From: Cryobacterium sp. PAMC25264
GTDB taxonomy: Bacteria > Actinomycetota > Actinomycetes > Actinomycetales > Microbacteriaceae
Reading direction: 5' to 3'
DNA length: 64,000 bases
Assembly: GCF_019443325.1 (NCBI RefSeq)
Contig: NZ_CP080383.1
Span: 3,596,001-3,660,000 of the forward strand
Part shown: positions 18,031 to 27,832 of the stretch, piece by piece
Layout of the letters: every line of letters begins with the position of its first letter
Numbering within the stretch: the stretch's first letter is position 1
Translations under genes and position numbers: made by a program
Notes under the pieces: model-generated
Database searches by the model: none
Told to the model about the DNA's origin: nothing
The model's input: only the letters and a program-made list of their open reading frames with translations

Positions 18031-19335
18031 ATGAAGAAAAGCAAGATCCTCTCCGCGGTTGCGGCCATCGGCGTGAGTGCCGTCCTACTCAGCGGATGCT
18101 CTGCCGGCGGTGGCGGGACCGGCGACAGCGGTGGCGGGAAGGTGACCCTGGACTTCTGGTCGTGGGCCCCCAATACCCAGAGCCTCGTCGACACCTGGAA
18201 CGCCGCCAACCCCGATATCCAGGTCAACTACACCGATGCCGGCGGCGGAAAAGACTCCTCCGCGAAGCTGCTCACGGCCAGTCGGGCCGGAAACGCCCCG
18301 GACGTTGCCGCCGTCGAATACCCGACCCTGCCGTCCCTCATCGTGGCCGATGTGCCGCTGGACATCACCGACCTCGTCTCCGACGTGACCGACAAGTACG
18401 ACCAGGGCACCCTCTCGCAGACCACGTTCGACGGCCACATCTTCGGACTCCCGCAGGACATCGGCCCGATGGCGTTCTTCTACCGGTCCGACCTGCTCGA
18501 GCAGTGGGGCATCCCGGTTCCCACCACCTGGGCCGAGTTCAAGACCGCCGCCGCGGCCGTGCGCGCGGCCGACCCGAGCGCCTACCTCGCCTCGCTGCCG
18601 GCCGACCAGTGGGCGTTCTACGCCGGCGTCGCCAACCAGGCCGGCTCCAAGTGGTGGTCGGTGAAGGACAACACCTGGACCGTCGGCATCGCCGACGACG
18701 CCTCCCTCGAGGTCGCAGACTTCTTCCAGGGCCTCGTCGACGAAGACCTGATCTCGACCGACCCCATCCTCACCCCGGAGTGGAACGCCAAGGCCAACAG
18801 CGGCACCATGCTCTCCTGGCCGGCCGGCCTGTGGGCGCCCGGAGTGATCGAGGGTGTCGCTCCCGACACCGTCGGCAAGTGGTCCATGTCCGCCTTCCCC
18901 GAGTGGACCCCCGGAGACCCCGCGGTCGCCTACCAGGGCGGCTCCTCGGTCATCGTCACCAAGGACTCGGACCACCCCGACGAAGCCGCGAAGTTCATCA
19001 AGTGGCTCAACGCCAGCGAGGAAGGCGCCAACCTGCTGCTGACCGTGCAGAACGCCTACCCGGCAGCCATCTCCGGCCAGGAAGACGCCAAGGCCAGCGC
19101 CCCGCCGGCCCTGATGCCGCAGCAGACCGACTTCTACGAGCTCGCCGCGACGGTCTCGGCCAACGCCATCCCCGTCACCTGGGGCCCCAATGTGAACGTC
19201 GCCGAAAGCGCGTTCACCGATGAGCTGAACAAGGCCATCAATGCGGGAACCCCGTGGCGTGACGCGTTCACCGCGGTGCAGAAGATCGTCGTGGCCGACA
19301 TGACGAAGGCCGGCTTCGAGATCAGCAACAAGTAG
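18031..19335 (+). CDS. Sugar ABC transporter substrate-binding lipoprotein
   Basis: This is an extracellular solute-binding protein of the maltose/oligosaccharide class (SBP family 1), 434 residues. It has a lipoprotein signal: a charged start, a hydrophobic core, and lipobox LLSGC with acylated Cys23, then a Gly-rich linker. The ATG at 18031 follows AAGGAAG. Motifs typical of the group include LPQDIGPMAFFYRSDLLEQW and QGGSSVIVTKDSDHPDEAAK. It captures glycans outside the membrane for the two permeases that follow. No ATPase gene is in the locus; such systems commonly share one encoded elsewhere. Confidence 0.92.
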   Translation: MKKSKILSAVAAIGVSAVLLSGCSAGGGGTGDSGGGKVTLDFWSWAPNTQSLVDTWNAANPDIQVNYTDAGGGKDSSAKLLTASRAGNAPDVAAVEYPTLPSLIVADVPLDITDLVSDVTDKYDQGTLSQTTFDGHIFGLPQDIGPMAFFYRSDLLEQWGIPVPTTWAEFKTAAAAVRAADPSAYLASLPADQWAFYAGVANQAGSKWWSVKDNTWTVGIADDASLEVADFFQGLVDEDLISTDPILTPEWNAKANSGTMLSWPAGLWAPGVIEGVAPDTVGKWSMSAFPEWTPGDPAVAYQGGSSVIVTKDSDHPDEAAKFIKWLNASEEGANLLLTVQNAYPAAISGQEDAKASAPPALMPQQTDFYELAATVSANAIPVTWGPNVNVAESAFTDELNKAINAGTPWRDAFTAVQKIVVADMTKAGFEISNK

Positions 19336-19372
19336 CACCACCCAGCACCACACTCGCGGCGTCAGCCGCACC

Positions 19373-19436
19373 GAGAGGGTCGGCGAGGAGCCGACCTCGC
19401 GCTCCACCGGGTCGACCCGCAGGCGCCGACCCTCTC
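19373..19436 (+). other. Intercistronic stem-loop after the binding-protein gene
   Basis: GAGAGGGTCGGCG at 19373-19385 is perfectly complementary to 19424-19436, enclosing 38 nt. It lies in the 122-bp gap between the lipoprotein gene and the first permease and has no T-tract. Such hairpins usually protect the binding-protein message or partly terminate, giving more binding protein than permease. Confidence 0.6.
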
Positions 19437-19457
19437 CATGAGGAAAAGGACATTTCG

Positions 19458-20426
19458 ATGACGCTCACTCCCGCCCCGCCGGCGGCGGTGGTCGCGCAGA
19501 CGCGCACCGAACCGCCGCGCAAGAGGTCGCGCTCCCGGACCCGCTTCGCCCCCTACCTGTTCGTCGGTCCGGCGGTCGTGTTGTTCGTGCTGTTCATGCT
19601 GGTGCCGATCATCTACGCGGCCTACCTGAGCTTCACGTCCTACAAGATCCAGGGCGGCGGCATCCTCGGAACCAAGTCGCTGGTCTTCGCCGGGTTCGAC
19701 AACTATGTCTCTGTGCTCACCGACCCCGCCCTGGCCAGTGGCTTCTGGCACCTGGGGCTCTACTCGGCCATCGCGGTGCCGCTCACCCTCGGGCTCGCGC
19801 TGCTCTTCGCCCTGCTGCTGGACACCCCTGGTGTGCGGGCGACCCGGTTCGGGCAGACCGCCATCTTCATCCCCTACGCGGTTCCCGGCGTGATCGCCGC
19901 ACTGCTCTGGGGCTTCATGTACCTACCCTCCACGAGCCCCTTCTCGTACATCACCAAGGCCCTGGGCTGGGGGCCGATCCCGTTCCTCGAGTCCTCGGGC
20001 ATCTTCGGCTCCATCGCCAACATCGCCGTGTGGGGCGGGGTGGGATTCAACATGATCATCATCTACACGTCACTCCGCAGCATCCCCGCCGAGATCTACG
20101 AGGCCGCCCGCATCGACGGCGCCAATGAGCGCCAGATCGCGCTGCGCGTGAAGATCCCGCTGGTCATCCCGGCGCTCCTGCTCACCGGGATCTTCTCGGT
20201 GATCGGCGCCCTGCAGCTCTACAGCGAACCCACCACGCTCAAACCGATGACCGACATCATCAGCCAGACCTGGGTTCCGCTGATGACCATCTATCGCAAC
20301 GCCTTCCTGACCGATGACCTGCCCGGCGCGGCCGCACTGTCCGTGCTGCTGGCCGTCGGCACGGTCGCGCTGTCCGGCCTGGTGCTGTGGATCAGCAACC
20401 GCCGCACCAAGGGAGCACAGTCATGA
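19458..20426 (+). CDS. Sugar ABC transporter permease (MalF-type)
   Basis: The 322-residue inner-membrane permease has about six helices and an N-terminal cytoplasmic arm rich in Arg. The EAA coupling loop reads EIYEAARIDGANERQIALRV near residue 213 and contacts the ATPase. It pairs with the next gene, whose ATG overlaps this stop codon (ATGA). The start is preceded by GAGGAAAAGG. With the lipoprotein it forms the importer of the LacI-controlled glycan locus. Confidence 0.93.
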   Translation: MTLTPAPPAAVVAQTRTEPPRKRSRSRTRFAPYLFVGPAVVLFVLFMLVPIIYAAYLSFTSYKIQGGGILGTKSLVFAGFDNYVSVLTDPALASGFWHLGLYSAIAVPLTLGLALLFALLLDTPGVRATRFGQTAIFIPYAVPGVIAALLWGFMYLPSTSPFSYITKALGWGPIPFLESSGIFGSIANIAVWGGVGFNMIIIYTSLRSIPAEIYEAARIDGANERQIALRVKIPLVIPALLLTGIFSVIGALQLYSEPTTLKPMTDIISQTWVPLMTIYRNAFLTDDLPGAAALSVLLAVGTVALSGLVLWISNRRTKGAQS

Positions 20427-21292
20427 CCGCCATCGCCACCCGCGAGAAGGCCAAACTCGCCTCCAACCGCGGCAAGGTCTGGCCCACCATCATCCTGATG
20501 ATCGGCGCGATCTACTGCCTGATCCCGGTGCTCTGGGTGTTCACCGCCACCTCCAAGTCGCCCAGTGAGCTGTTCACCACGTTCTCCTTCCTGCCCGGTA
20601 GCGGCCTGATGGAGAACCTGTCCGACCTGTTCAGCTACGGCGGCGGGCAGTACGGGCTCTGGGCGGCGAACTCGATCCTCTACGCCGGCGTCGGCGGCCT
20701 CCTGTCGACATTCGTGTCGACCATGGCCGGTTACGGCCTGGCCAAGTACGAGTTCAAGGGTCGCAACCTGATCTTCTACTCGATCCTCGGCGGCGTGCTG
20801 ATCCCCGGAATCACCCTGGCGATTCCGCAGTACCTGCTGCTCTCGCAGGCCGGCCTGGCCGGGGGAGTGATGTCGGTGCTGCTGCCGTTGATCATCAGCC
20901 CGTTCGGGATCTACCTCTCCAGGGTCTACGCGTCGGCCGCCGTACCGCAGGACACCATCGAGGCGGCGCGCCTGGACGGTGCCAACGAGTGGCGGATCTT
21001 CCTGCGCATCGGCCTGCCGATGATGCTGCCCGGCATGGTCACGGTCTTCATGCTGCAGTTCGTGGGCATCTGGAACAACTTCCTGCTGCCGTTCATCATG
21101 CTCAGCAACCAGAACAGCTACCCGCTCACGGTCGGCCTGTACACCCTGCTGTCCAAGGGATCCGGAACCCCGGCGCTGTACTCCGTGGCCATCACCGGCG
21201 CGGCGGTGTCGATCATTCCGCTGATCGCCCTGATGCTGTTCCTGCAGCGCTTCTGGCGACTCGACCTGCTCTCCGGCGCCGTCAAGGGATAG
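20423..21292 (+). CDS. Sugar ABC transporter permease (MalG-type)
   Basis: This is the second permease half, 289 residues with six predicted helices. The EAA loop is DTIEAARLDGANEWRIFLRI near residue 178. The ATG at 20423 overlaps the previous stop by four bases and is preceded by AGGGAG, which decides this start over in-frame upstream codons. The substrate is probably an oligosaccharide, judged from the glycosidase genes that follow. Confidence 0.93.
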   Translation: MTAIATREKAKLASNRGKVWPTIILMIGAIYCLIPVLWVFTATSKSPSELFTTFSFLPGSGLMENLSDLFSYGGGQYGLWAANSILYAGVGGLLSTFVSTMAGYGLAKYEFKGRNLIFYSILGGVLIPGITLAIPQYLLLSQAGLAGGVMSVLLPLIISPFGIYLSRVYASAAVPQDTIEAARLDGANEWRIFLRIGLPMMLPGMVTVFMLQFVGIWNNFLLPFIMLSNQNSYPLTVGLYTLLSKGSGTPALYSVAITGAAVSIIPLIALMLFLQRFWRLDLLSGAVKG

Positions 21293-21303
21293 GACACCAC
21301 AGC

Positions 21304-22305
21304 ATGAGCACTCCCATCGAGAACGGCAGCGCCACTGCCGATCCGGCGCCGCGCACCCTGGGCACGGGAGGCCCCGAGGTCTCCAGGCTCTGCCTCGGCA
21401 CCTCCTCCTGGTCGCGCGCCCGCTTCGGCGCGGGCCCCGTCGAGGCCCTCGAGACCGTGCTCGATGCGGGCGGGGTGCCATCCGCCGGTCCGGCGATCAC
21501 GTTCATCGACACCTCGAACGAATATGGCGGCGGCGCGAGCGAGAGCTACCTCGGCGACGCGATCCGGCGCCGCGGTGCTCTCCCTGCTGGCATGGTGCTG
21601 CAGACCAAGCTCGACCGCGACCCCGACACCGGCTCGTTCTCCGGTGAACGGATGCGCGCCAGCCTGGCCGAGAGCCTCGGCAAGCTGGGCCTGGAGCGGG
21701 TTCCGATGCTCTACCTGCACGACCCCGAGCTGATCGGCTGGGACGAGGCCTTCGCGGCCGACGGGCCGGTACGCGCGCTGGTGGAGATGCAGGAGCGCGG
21801 GCTGGTCGACGCGATCGGCATCTCCGGCGGACCCGCGCCCATGCTCACCCGTTACGTGGAGACCGGGCTGTTCAGCGCCGTGATCACGCACAACCGGTAC
21901 ACCCTGGTGGACCGGTCAGCGGAACAACTGGTCGACGAAGCCGTCTGGCGCGGCGTGAGCGTCATCAACGCCGCCGTCTACGGCGGTGGTGCCCTCGCAC
22001 GCTGGCCCGAGGCGGCCCGCAGCTATGCCTACCGCCCCGCACCGGCGGCCATGGCCAACGCGATCGCCGACATGGGCCTGGCCTGCCAGCGCGCCGGAGT
22101 GAGCCTGGCCGCCGCGGCCCTGCAGTTCAGCACCCGGGACCCCCGGATCACCTCCACGATCGTCGGCGGCAACTCGATCGCCCAGGTGCAGGAGGCGATC
22201 GCGGCCGACGCCGTCGAGATCCCGGCCGGGCTGTGGGCCGAGCTCGAGGCCCTGGCGCCCGACCCGGCCGTGTGGCAGGACCCGCCGGGTTCGTCCTGGC
22301 CCTGA
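21304..22305 (+). CDS. Aldo/keto reductase
   Basis: The 333-residue TIM-barrel oxidoreductase uses NAD(P)H. Catalytic residues are visible as Asp and Tyr in FIDTSNEYGGGASE, Lys in VLQTKLDRD and His in LYLHDPE. The overall sequence resembles the aldose-dehydrogenase branch (L-fucose or D-threo-aldose dehydrogenase-like). Its place between importer and glycosidases suggests it oxidises a monosaccharide released from the imported glycan. L-fucose would fit fucosylated xyloglucan, but that is inference. It starts 11 bp after the permease stop. Confidence 0.87.
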   Translation: MSTPIENGSATADPAPRTLGTGGPEVSRLCLGTSSWSRARFGAGPVEALETVLDAGGVPSAGPAITFIDTSNEYGGGASESYLGDAIRRRGALPAGMVLQTKLDRDPDTGSFSGERMRASLAESLGKLGLERVPMLYLHDPELIGWDEAFAADGPVRALVEMQERGLVDAIGISGGPAPMLTRYVETGLFSAVITHNRYTLVDRSAEQLVDEAVWRGVSVINAAVYGGGALARWPEAARSYAYRPAPAAMANAIADMGLACQRAGVSLAAAALQFSTRDPRITSTIVGGNSIAQVQEAIAADAVEIPAGLWAELEALAPDPAVWQDPPGSSWP

Positions 22306-22397
22306 CCGGCCGGTCCACAGCATCCGCACCATCTGCTCCGCCCCGCGGCGCCGCCCACGCACACGCAGCATCCCAGTAGAGAGAATGTGACCCGCCC

Positions 22398-24497
22398 ATG
22401 ACGGACTTCGTTTCCCGTTCGGCCGATCTGCCCACCGGCAGCCGGTTCCCCTGGATCGCGGACGGTTTCGCGCTCGGCGGCGACTACAGCCCGGAGCAGT
22501 GGCCGGAGTCGGTGTGGATCGAGGACATCGCGCTGATGCGGCAGGCCGGGGTGAACTCGCTCAACGTCGGCGTGTTCTCCTGGGGGCTGCTGGAGACCGC
22601 CGACGGCGTCTTCGACTGGGGCTGGCTCGACCGGATCATGGACCTGCTCGCCGACGCCGGGATCGGCGTCAACCTCGCCACCCCCACGGCCGCGCCGCCC
22701 ATCTGGCTGCTACAGGCTCATCCGGAGATCGCCCCGGTCACCCAGCACGGGGTGCGCCACGCCCAGGGCGGCCGGCTCGGCTGGCACCCCAGCTCGGCCG
22801 TGTTCCGCCGCTACGCGCTGCGGATGGTGGAGGCTCTCGCCACCCGGTACGCCACCCACCCGGCCCTGAAGCTCTGGCACGTGAGCAACGAGCTCGGCAA
22901 CGAGAACGCGCACAGCTACGACGACGAGACCGGCCGTGCCTGGCAGGTCTGGCTGGAGCGGAAGTTCGGCAGCATCGACCTGCTCAACGACGCCTGGGGC
23001 TCCGCCTTCTGGGGGCACCACTACACCTCGTTCGACCAGCTGCAGCCGCCGCGGTTCACGAGCACCAGCCACAACCCCGCCTTGCTGCTCGACTTCGAGC
23101 GGTTCACCTCCGACGCCCTGCTCGGCCACTACCAGGCCGAGCGGGAGGTGCTGCGCCGGATCACTCCCGGCATCCCGGTCACCACCAACTTCATGGTGCA
23201 GAACCACCCCAACGGGCTGGACTACGCCCGCTGGGCGGACGAGGTCGACCTCGTTGCCAACGATCACTACACGATGGGTACCGACCCGGAAACCTACGGT
23301 GAACTGGCCTTCTCCGCCGACCGGGTGCGCGGGATGTCCGGCGGTGCGCCCTGGCTCCTGATCGAGCACTCCACCTCGGCGGTGAACTGGCAGCCCCGCA
23401 ACCGGGCCAAGGCCGTCGGCGAACTGGCCCGCAACAGCCTCGCGCACATCGCCAGGGGTGCCGACGGGGCCCTGTTCTTCCAGTGGCGCCAGTCCACCGC
23501 CGGCAGCGAGCAGTTCCACTCTTCCGTCGTGCCGCATGCCGGGGCCGACACCAAGATCTTCCGGGAGGTGACCGCGCTCGGTGCGACCCTGCGGAACATC
23601 CGTGAGGTCGTGGGCAGCCGGGTGCAGACCTCGCAGCTGGCGATCCTGTTCGACTACGACGCGGCCATGGCGCTGCGAAGCGGAGCCAAGCCCAGCGTCG
23701 ACGTGAACTCCCTCGACGTGGCGCTCACGATGCACCGAGAGCTGACCGCGCGGGGCATCCAGGTGGACATCGTGCACCCCTCCGTCGATCTCACCGGCTA
23801 CCGGGCCGTGCTCGCCCCGACGCTGTTCCTGCTCACCGAGGCGGATGCGGCGCGCCTGACCGCCTACGTCACCGGCGGCGGCCACCTGGTCGTCACGAGT
23901 TTCTCCGGCATCGTCACCGAGCACAACCGGGTGATCGAGGGCGGCTACCCCGGGGCGCTACGCGATCTGCTCGGCGTGCGCGTCGAGGAGTTCTTCCCCC
24001 TGTTCGCCGGCGACACGGTCACCGTGACCGGCGAGATCACCGCCGGGCCCTGGACGGGATCGGTGTGGAGCGAACTGCTGCAGACCAGCGACCAGCCGGA
24101 CGGCTCCGCCGCGGCCGTGGTCGCCCGGTACGCCGACGGCGAGCTGGCCGGGCTGCCGGCGATCACGCTCCGGCCGGTCGGCGCCGGAACCGCCCAGTAC
24201 GTGTCCACCCACCTGGACCGGCCGGCCACCGGTGCGCTGCTGGAGTTGCTCATCGAGCGGGCCGGCATCACCCCGGTCGCGCCCGCCGACCGGGGACTCG
24301 AACTGGTGCGCCGGGTCGCGGTCGCACCGGAGGGCGCCACCGAGGCCGCCCGCTGGCTCTTCGCCATCAACCATTCGGCCGGGCCGCTCCGGCTCGATGC
24401 GAGCGGACTCGACCTGGTGACGGGTGAGAGGTTCGCCCCCGGGGCATCCGTTGCCGCGGGAGCCGTCGCCGTGATCCGGGAGGACCCGTCCGCATGA
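22398..24497 (+). CDS. Beta-galactosidase, GH42
   Basis: This is a cytoplasmic beta-galactosidase of glycoside hydrolase family 42, 699 residues, a usual length. It has the catalytic TIM barrel (about 20-400), then trimerisation and beta-sandwich domains. The acid/base is Glu165 in VSNELGNEN and the nucleophile Glu323 in LLIEHSTSAVNWQPRN. The N-terminal GGDYSPEQWPE is diagnostic. There is no signal peptide, so it acts on imported oligosaccharides. Its end overlaps the alpha-xylosidase start (ATGA), showing that the two enzymes are made together. Confidence 0.95.
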   Translation: MTDFVSRSADLPTGSRFPWIADGFALGGDYSPEQWPESVWIEDIALMRQAGVNSLNVGVFSWGLLETADGVFDWGWLDRIMDLLADAGIGVNLATPTAAPPIWLLQAHPEIAPVTQHGVRHAQGGRLGWHPSSAVFRRYALRMVEALATRYATHPALKLWHVSNELGNENAHSYDDETGRAWQVWLERKFGSIDLLNDAWGSAFWGHHYTSFDQLQPPRFTSTSHNPALLLDFERFTSDALLGHYQAEREVLRRITPGIPVTTNFMVQNHPNGLDYARWADEVDLVANDHYTMGTDPETYGELAFSADRVRGMSGGAPWLLIEHSTSAVNWQPRNRAKAVGELARNSLAHIARGADGALFFQWRQSTAGSEQFHSSVVPHAGADTKIFREVTALGATLRNIREVVGSRVQTSQLAILFDYDAAMALRSGAKPSVDVNSLDVALTMHRELTARGIQVDIVHPSVDLTGYRAVLAPTLFLLTEADAARLTAYVTGGGHLVVTSFSGIVTEHNRVIEGGYPGALRDLLGVRVEEFFPLFAGDTVTVTGEITAGPWTGSVWSELLQTSDQPDGSAAAVVARYADGELAGLPAITLRPVGAGTAQYVSTHLDRPATGALLELLIERAGITPVAPADRGLELVRRVAVAPEGATEAARWLFAINHSAGPLRLDASGLDLVTGERFAPGASVAAGAVAVIREDPSA

Positions 24498-26830
24498 AGT
24501 TCACCGATGGTTTCTGGCAAACCCGCCCCGGCGTGAGCGCCGTCTACGCCCAGGAGGCGTACGACATCATTGACGACGGGGACACCCTGCGGGTCTACGC
24601 GCCCACCAAGGTCATCGCCCGGCGCGGCGACATCCTCAACCGGCCGATGCTGACCGTGACGCTGTCCTCGCCGTTGGAGGGCGTCATCCGGGTGCGGATC
24701 GAACACCACCAGGGCCGACGTCCGTCCGCGGGGTTCGACCTCGTCGGTGCGACGGAGGGCGTGGGCGTTGCCGCCACCGAGGAGGCCGGCGGAACCGTCA
24801 CCTCCGGCACCCTGACCAGCGGCGGCCTCACCGCCCGGGTCAGCGCCGGAGCGCCGTGGAACCTCAGCTTCGAGTCCGACGGGCGGGTGCTCACCTCCAG
24901 CCGGCACAAGTCGGTGGGCTACGTCACCCTCGCCGACAACGCGCCGGTGCCCAGCGAACCGGTCGGAGAGGTGGGCATCAGCCGCACGGGTCTGGCCGCG
25001 GCCGGCAGCTACGTGCACGAGCAGCTCAGCCTCGGCGTGGGCGAGCTCGTCTACGGGCTGGGCGAACGTTTCGGAGCGCTGGTGAAGAACGGGCAGACCG
25101 TCGACATCTGGAACTCCGACGGCGGCACCTCCAGTGAGCAGTCCTACAAGAACATCCCCTTCTACCTGACCAACCGCGGCTACGGTGTGCTGGTCAACCA
25201 GAGCGAGCACGTCTCCTTCGAGGTCGCCTCAGAGTCGGTCGAGCGGGTGCAGTTCTCCACCGCCGGCGAGGCGCTGGAGTACTTCGTGTTCCAGGGCCCC
25301 ACCCAGAAGGACGTCCTCGAGCGCTACACGGCCCTGACCGGCCGCCCCGCGAAGGTGCCCGCCTGGTCGTACGGGCTCTGGCTCTCCACGAGCTTCACCA
25401 CCGACTACGACGAAGCCACCGTCACGAGCTTCATCGACGGGATGCGCGAGCGCGACCTGCCGCTGTCGGTGTTCCACTTCGACTGCTTCTGGATGCGTGA
25501 ATTCAACTGGACCGACCTGGAGTGGGACGCCAGGGTCTTCCCTGACCCCGAGGGGATGCTGGCCCGACTGCACGAACGCGAACTTCGGCTGAGCGCCTGG
25601 ATCAACCCGTACATCGCCCAGCGGTCCAAGCTGTTCGCCGAGGCCGCCGACGCCGGGTACCTGGTGCGCCGCGCGGACGGGAGCGTGTGGCAGTGGGACC
25701 AGTGGCAGGCCGGCATGGCCCTGATCGACTTCACCAGTCCGGCGGCGACCCGCTGGTTCCAGGACAAGCTGCGCCAGTTGCTGGAACAAGGCATCGACGC
25801 GCTCAAGACCGACTTCGGCGAACGCATCCCCACCGATGTCGTCTGGCACGACGGCTCGTCGCCCGAGGCCATGCACAACTGGTACACCCAGCTGTACAAC
25901 CAGGCCGTCTTCGAGGTGCTCGAGGAGCACCGCGGTCAGGGCGAGGCCGTGCTCTTCGCCCGGTCGGCCACCACGGGCGGCCAGCGGATGCCGATCCACT
26001 GGGGCGGCGACAACTCCTCGTCGTTCGAGTCGATGGCCGAGACCCTCCGCGGCGGGCTCTCGCTGGCCTTCAGCGGCTTCGGCTTCTGGAGCCACGACAT
26101 CGGCGGTTTCGAGGGCAAACCCGACCCCGAGGTCTTCAAACGCTGGGTCGCCTTCGGCATGTTCTCCAGCCACTCCCGCCTGCACGGCTCCTCGAGCTAC
26201 CGGGTGCCGTGGGCCTTCGACGAGGAGGCCGTCGAGGTGACCCGCCTCTTCTCGAAACTCAAACTCGAGCTGATGCCCTACCTGTACGGCGTGGGCCTGG
26301 AGGCGCACGAGCGGGGCCTGCCGTTCATGCGACCGATGCAGTTGGAGTTTCCGGACGACCCCACCTGCGCCTACCTCGATCGTCAGTACCTGCTCGGCAG
26401 CGACCTTCTCGTGGCGCCGGTGTTCAGTGCCGACGGCACCGTGGAGTACTACCTGCCGGCCGGCACCTGGACGAACTACCTCACCGGCCAGAGGGTCGAG
26501 GGACCGGCCTGGCGCCGCGAGACCCACAGCGTGTTGAGCCTGCCGCTCTGGATCCGCGCCGGCGCCGTCCTGGCCACGGGCAACCGCACCGACCGCCCGG
26601 ACTACGACTATCTGGAGGGCCTGCTCGTCACCGTCTACCCGGGCGCACCCGAGGACAGCGCGACCACCACCCTGGTGACCAGCCCCGAAACCGGCGCCCG
26701 GCTGCAGGTCACGGTCACCCGCCGCAGCGGCACCGTGACGGTCACAACGGATGGCGAGGACATCCGTGTGCGCCTGGCCGGCGGCGACAGCGTGGCCACG
26801 ACGGGAGGAACGGCCGTTCTCACCACCTAG
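24494..26830 (+). CDS. Alpha-xylosidase, GH31 (YicI-like)
   Basis: The glycoside hydrolase family 31 enzyme (778 residues) removes alpha-1,6-linked xylose from isoprimeverose-type oligosaccharides. The nucleophile is Asp440 in LKTDFGERIPTD and the acid/base Asp506 in HWGGDNSSSFESM, both as in YicI. The N-terminal beta-sandwich (1-260), the barrel, and two C-terminal beta domains are present. There is no signal peptide. Coupling to a GH42 beta-galactosidase and an oligosaccharide importer fits cytoplasmic breakdown of galactosylated xyloglucan fragments. Confidence 0.93.
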   Translation: MKFTDGFWQTRPGVSAVYAQEAYDIIDDGDTLRVYAPTKVIARRGDILNRPMLTVTLSSPLEGVIRVRIEHHQGRRPSAGFDLVGATEGVGVAATEEAGGTVTSGTLTSGGLTARVSAGAPWNLSFESDGRVLTSSRHKSVGYVTLADNAPVPSEPVGEVGISRTGLAAAGSYVHEQLSLGVGELVYGLGERFGALVKNGQTVDIWNSDGGTSSEQSYKNIPFYLTNRGYGVLVNQSEHVSFEVASESVERVQFSTAGEALEYFVFQGPTQKDVLERYTALTGRPAKVPAWSYGLWLSTSFTTDYDEATVTSFIDGMRERDLPLSVFHFDCFWMREFNWTDLEWDARVFPDPEGMLARLHERELRLSAWINPYIAQRSKLFAEAADAGYLVRRADGSVWQWDQWQAGMALIDFTSPAATRWFQDKLRQLLEQGIDALKTDFGERIPTDVVWHDGSSPEAMHNWYTQLYNQAVFEVLEEHRGQGEAVLFARSATTGGQRMPIHWGGDNSSSFESMAETLRGGLSLAFSGFGFWSHDIGGFEGKPDPEVFKRWVAFGMFSSHSRLHGSSSYRVPWAFDEEAVEVTRLFSKLKLELMPYLYGVGLEAHERGLPFMRPMQLEFPDDPTCAYLDRQYLLGSDLLVAPVFSADGTVEYYLPAGTWTNYLTGQRVEGPAWRRETHSVLSLPLWIRAGAVLATGNRTDRPDYDYLEGLLVTVYPGAPEDSATTTLVTSPETGARLQVTVTRRSGTVTVTTDGEDIRVRLAGGDSVATTGGTAVLTT

Positions 26831-26973
26831 CCCCTCGGAGCGGTTCCGCGCCTCTCCGGGCGCACTCAATCCGGTGTAGCCGGAATAATCCGGTGCCCGG
26901 GAAAGCTGTCACGTGTCATGGGACGACACGCGATTGTGTCGCGCCCTCCGTGCCAGGAGAAAATGAGATCGTC

Positions 26974-27746
26974 ATGACCGTCCCTTCCGCCCGTCCCACC
27001 GCTTCGGATGCCGCCGCCTCCCTGGGCCGCTGGCATGCCGCCCGGCGACGGTCCGTGACGGCAGCGACGGGCAACCTCGCCCTCATCGAAACCCGGTGGC
27101 TGGCGGAGGGGACCGACCCGGACGCCGCGTTCGCCGACGCCACGGCCGAGGCCGCCGCCACGGTCACGGTGACGCGCCTGACCCGACGCAACCTCGACAG
27201 CGATGAGCCCGAGCACGGTCTGCGGTTCTGGGACTCCGCGAGCCCCGCGATCGCGGCGTTCGAGCAGATTTCGGCCTTCGACCACAACCCCGAGTGGGTC
27301 ATCGACGCCGAGTTCACCCGGTCGCGGCGGAACGTACCATCCCGTTCGAGCACATCCGCGACAACGGCGGCAGCCGCCAGCTCCCGGTGCCGGGCGACAT
27401 CACCTTCAGCCGCGACGGCGTCGACTACTCGCTGAGCGCCTTCGACGACGACGGCACCCTGCTGCTGGTCTTCGGCGACGCGACCAACCGGCAGACCGGC
27501 GACACCGCCACGTACTCGTCGGGTCGCTTCCTGTTCGTGCGGCGCCCCGAGACGGCGGATGGTCTGGGCTTCGGCGACGCCGGACCGGTCACGCTGGACT
27601 TCAACCGGGCCTTCGTGCCGCCCTGCGGATTCTCGGTGCAGTACAACTGTCCGCTGCCGCCGGCGCAGAACCGCTTCACCGGGCCCATCGAGGCGGGCGA
27701 GCGCGAGGTCGTCTTCGGCGGCGACTTCGACATCTACACCCTCTAG
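26974..27746 (+). pseudogene. DUF1684-family protein, frameshifted
   Basis: The first part (26974 to about 27322) reads as a DUF1684 protein up to NPEWVIDAEFTR. Family-like sequence then resumes in the next frame with AERTIPFEHIRDN, continuing through DGVDYSLSAFDDDGTLLLVF and DFNRAFVPPCGFSVQYNCPLPP to the stop at 27746. A single missing C in the run CACCCGG near 27320 would restore TPVAAERTIP. Full length would be about 257 residues. The function of DUF1684 proteins is unknown to me. This may be a real mutation or a sequencing error in a G/C-rich run. Confidence 0.75.
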
Positions 27747-27832
27747 CCCGGCCCGCCGGCCGCCGGCATCTCACCATCCCCCAGCACGTCACCCCCGCAT
27801 CACGCACCCCGCACACAGCACCCAGGAGCACC

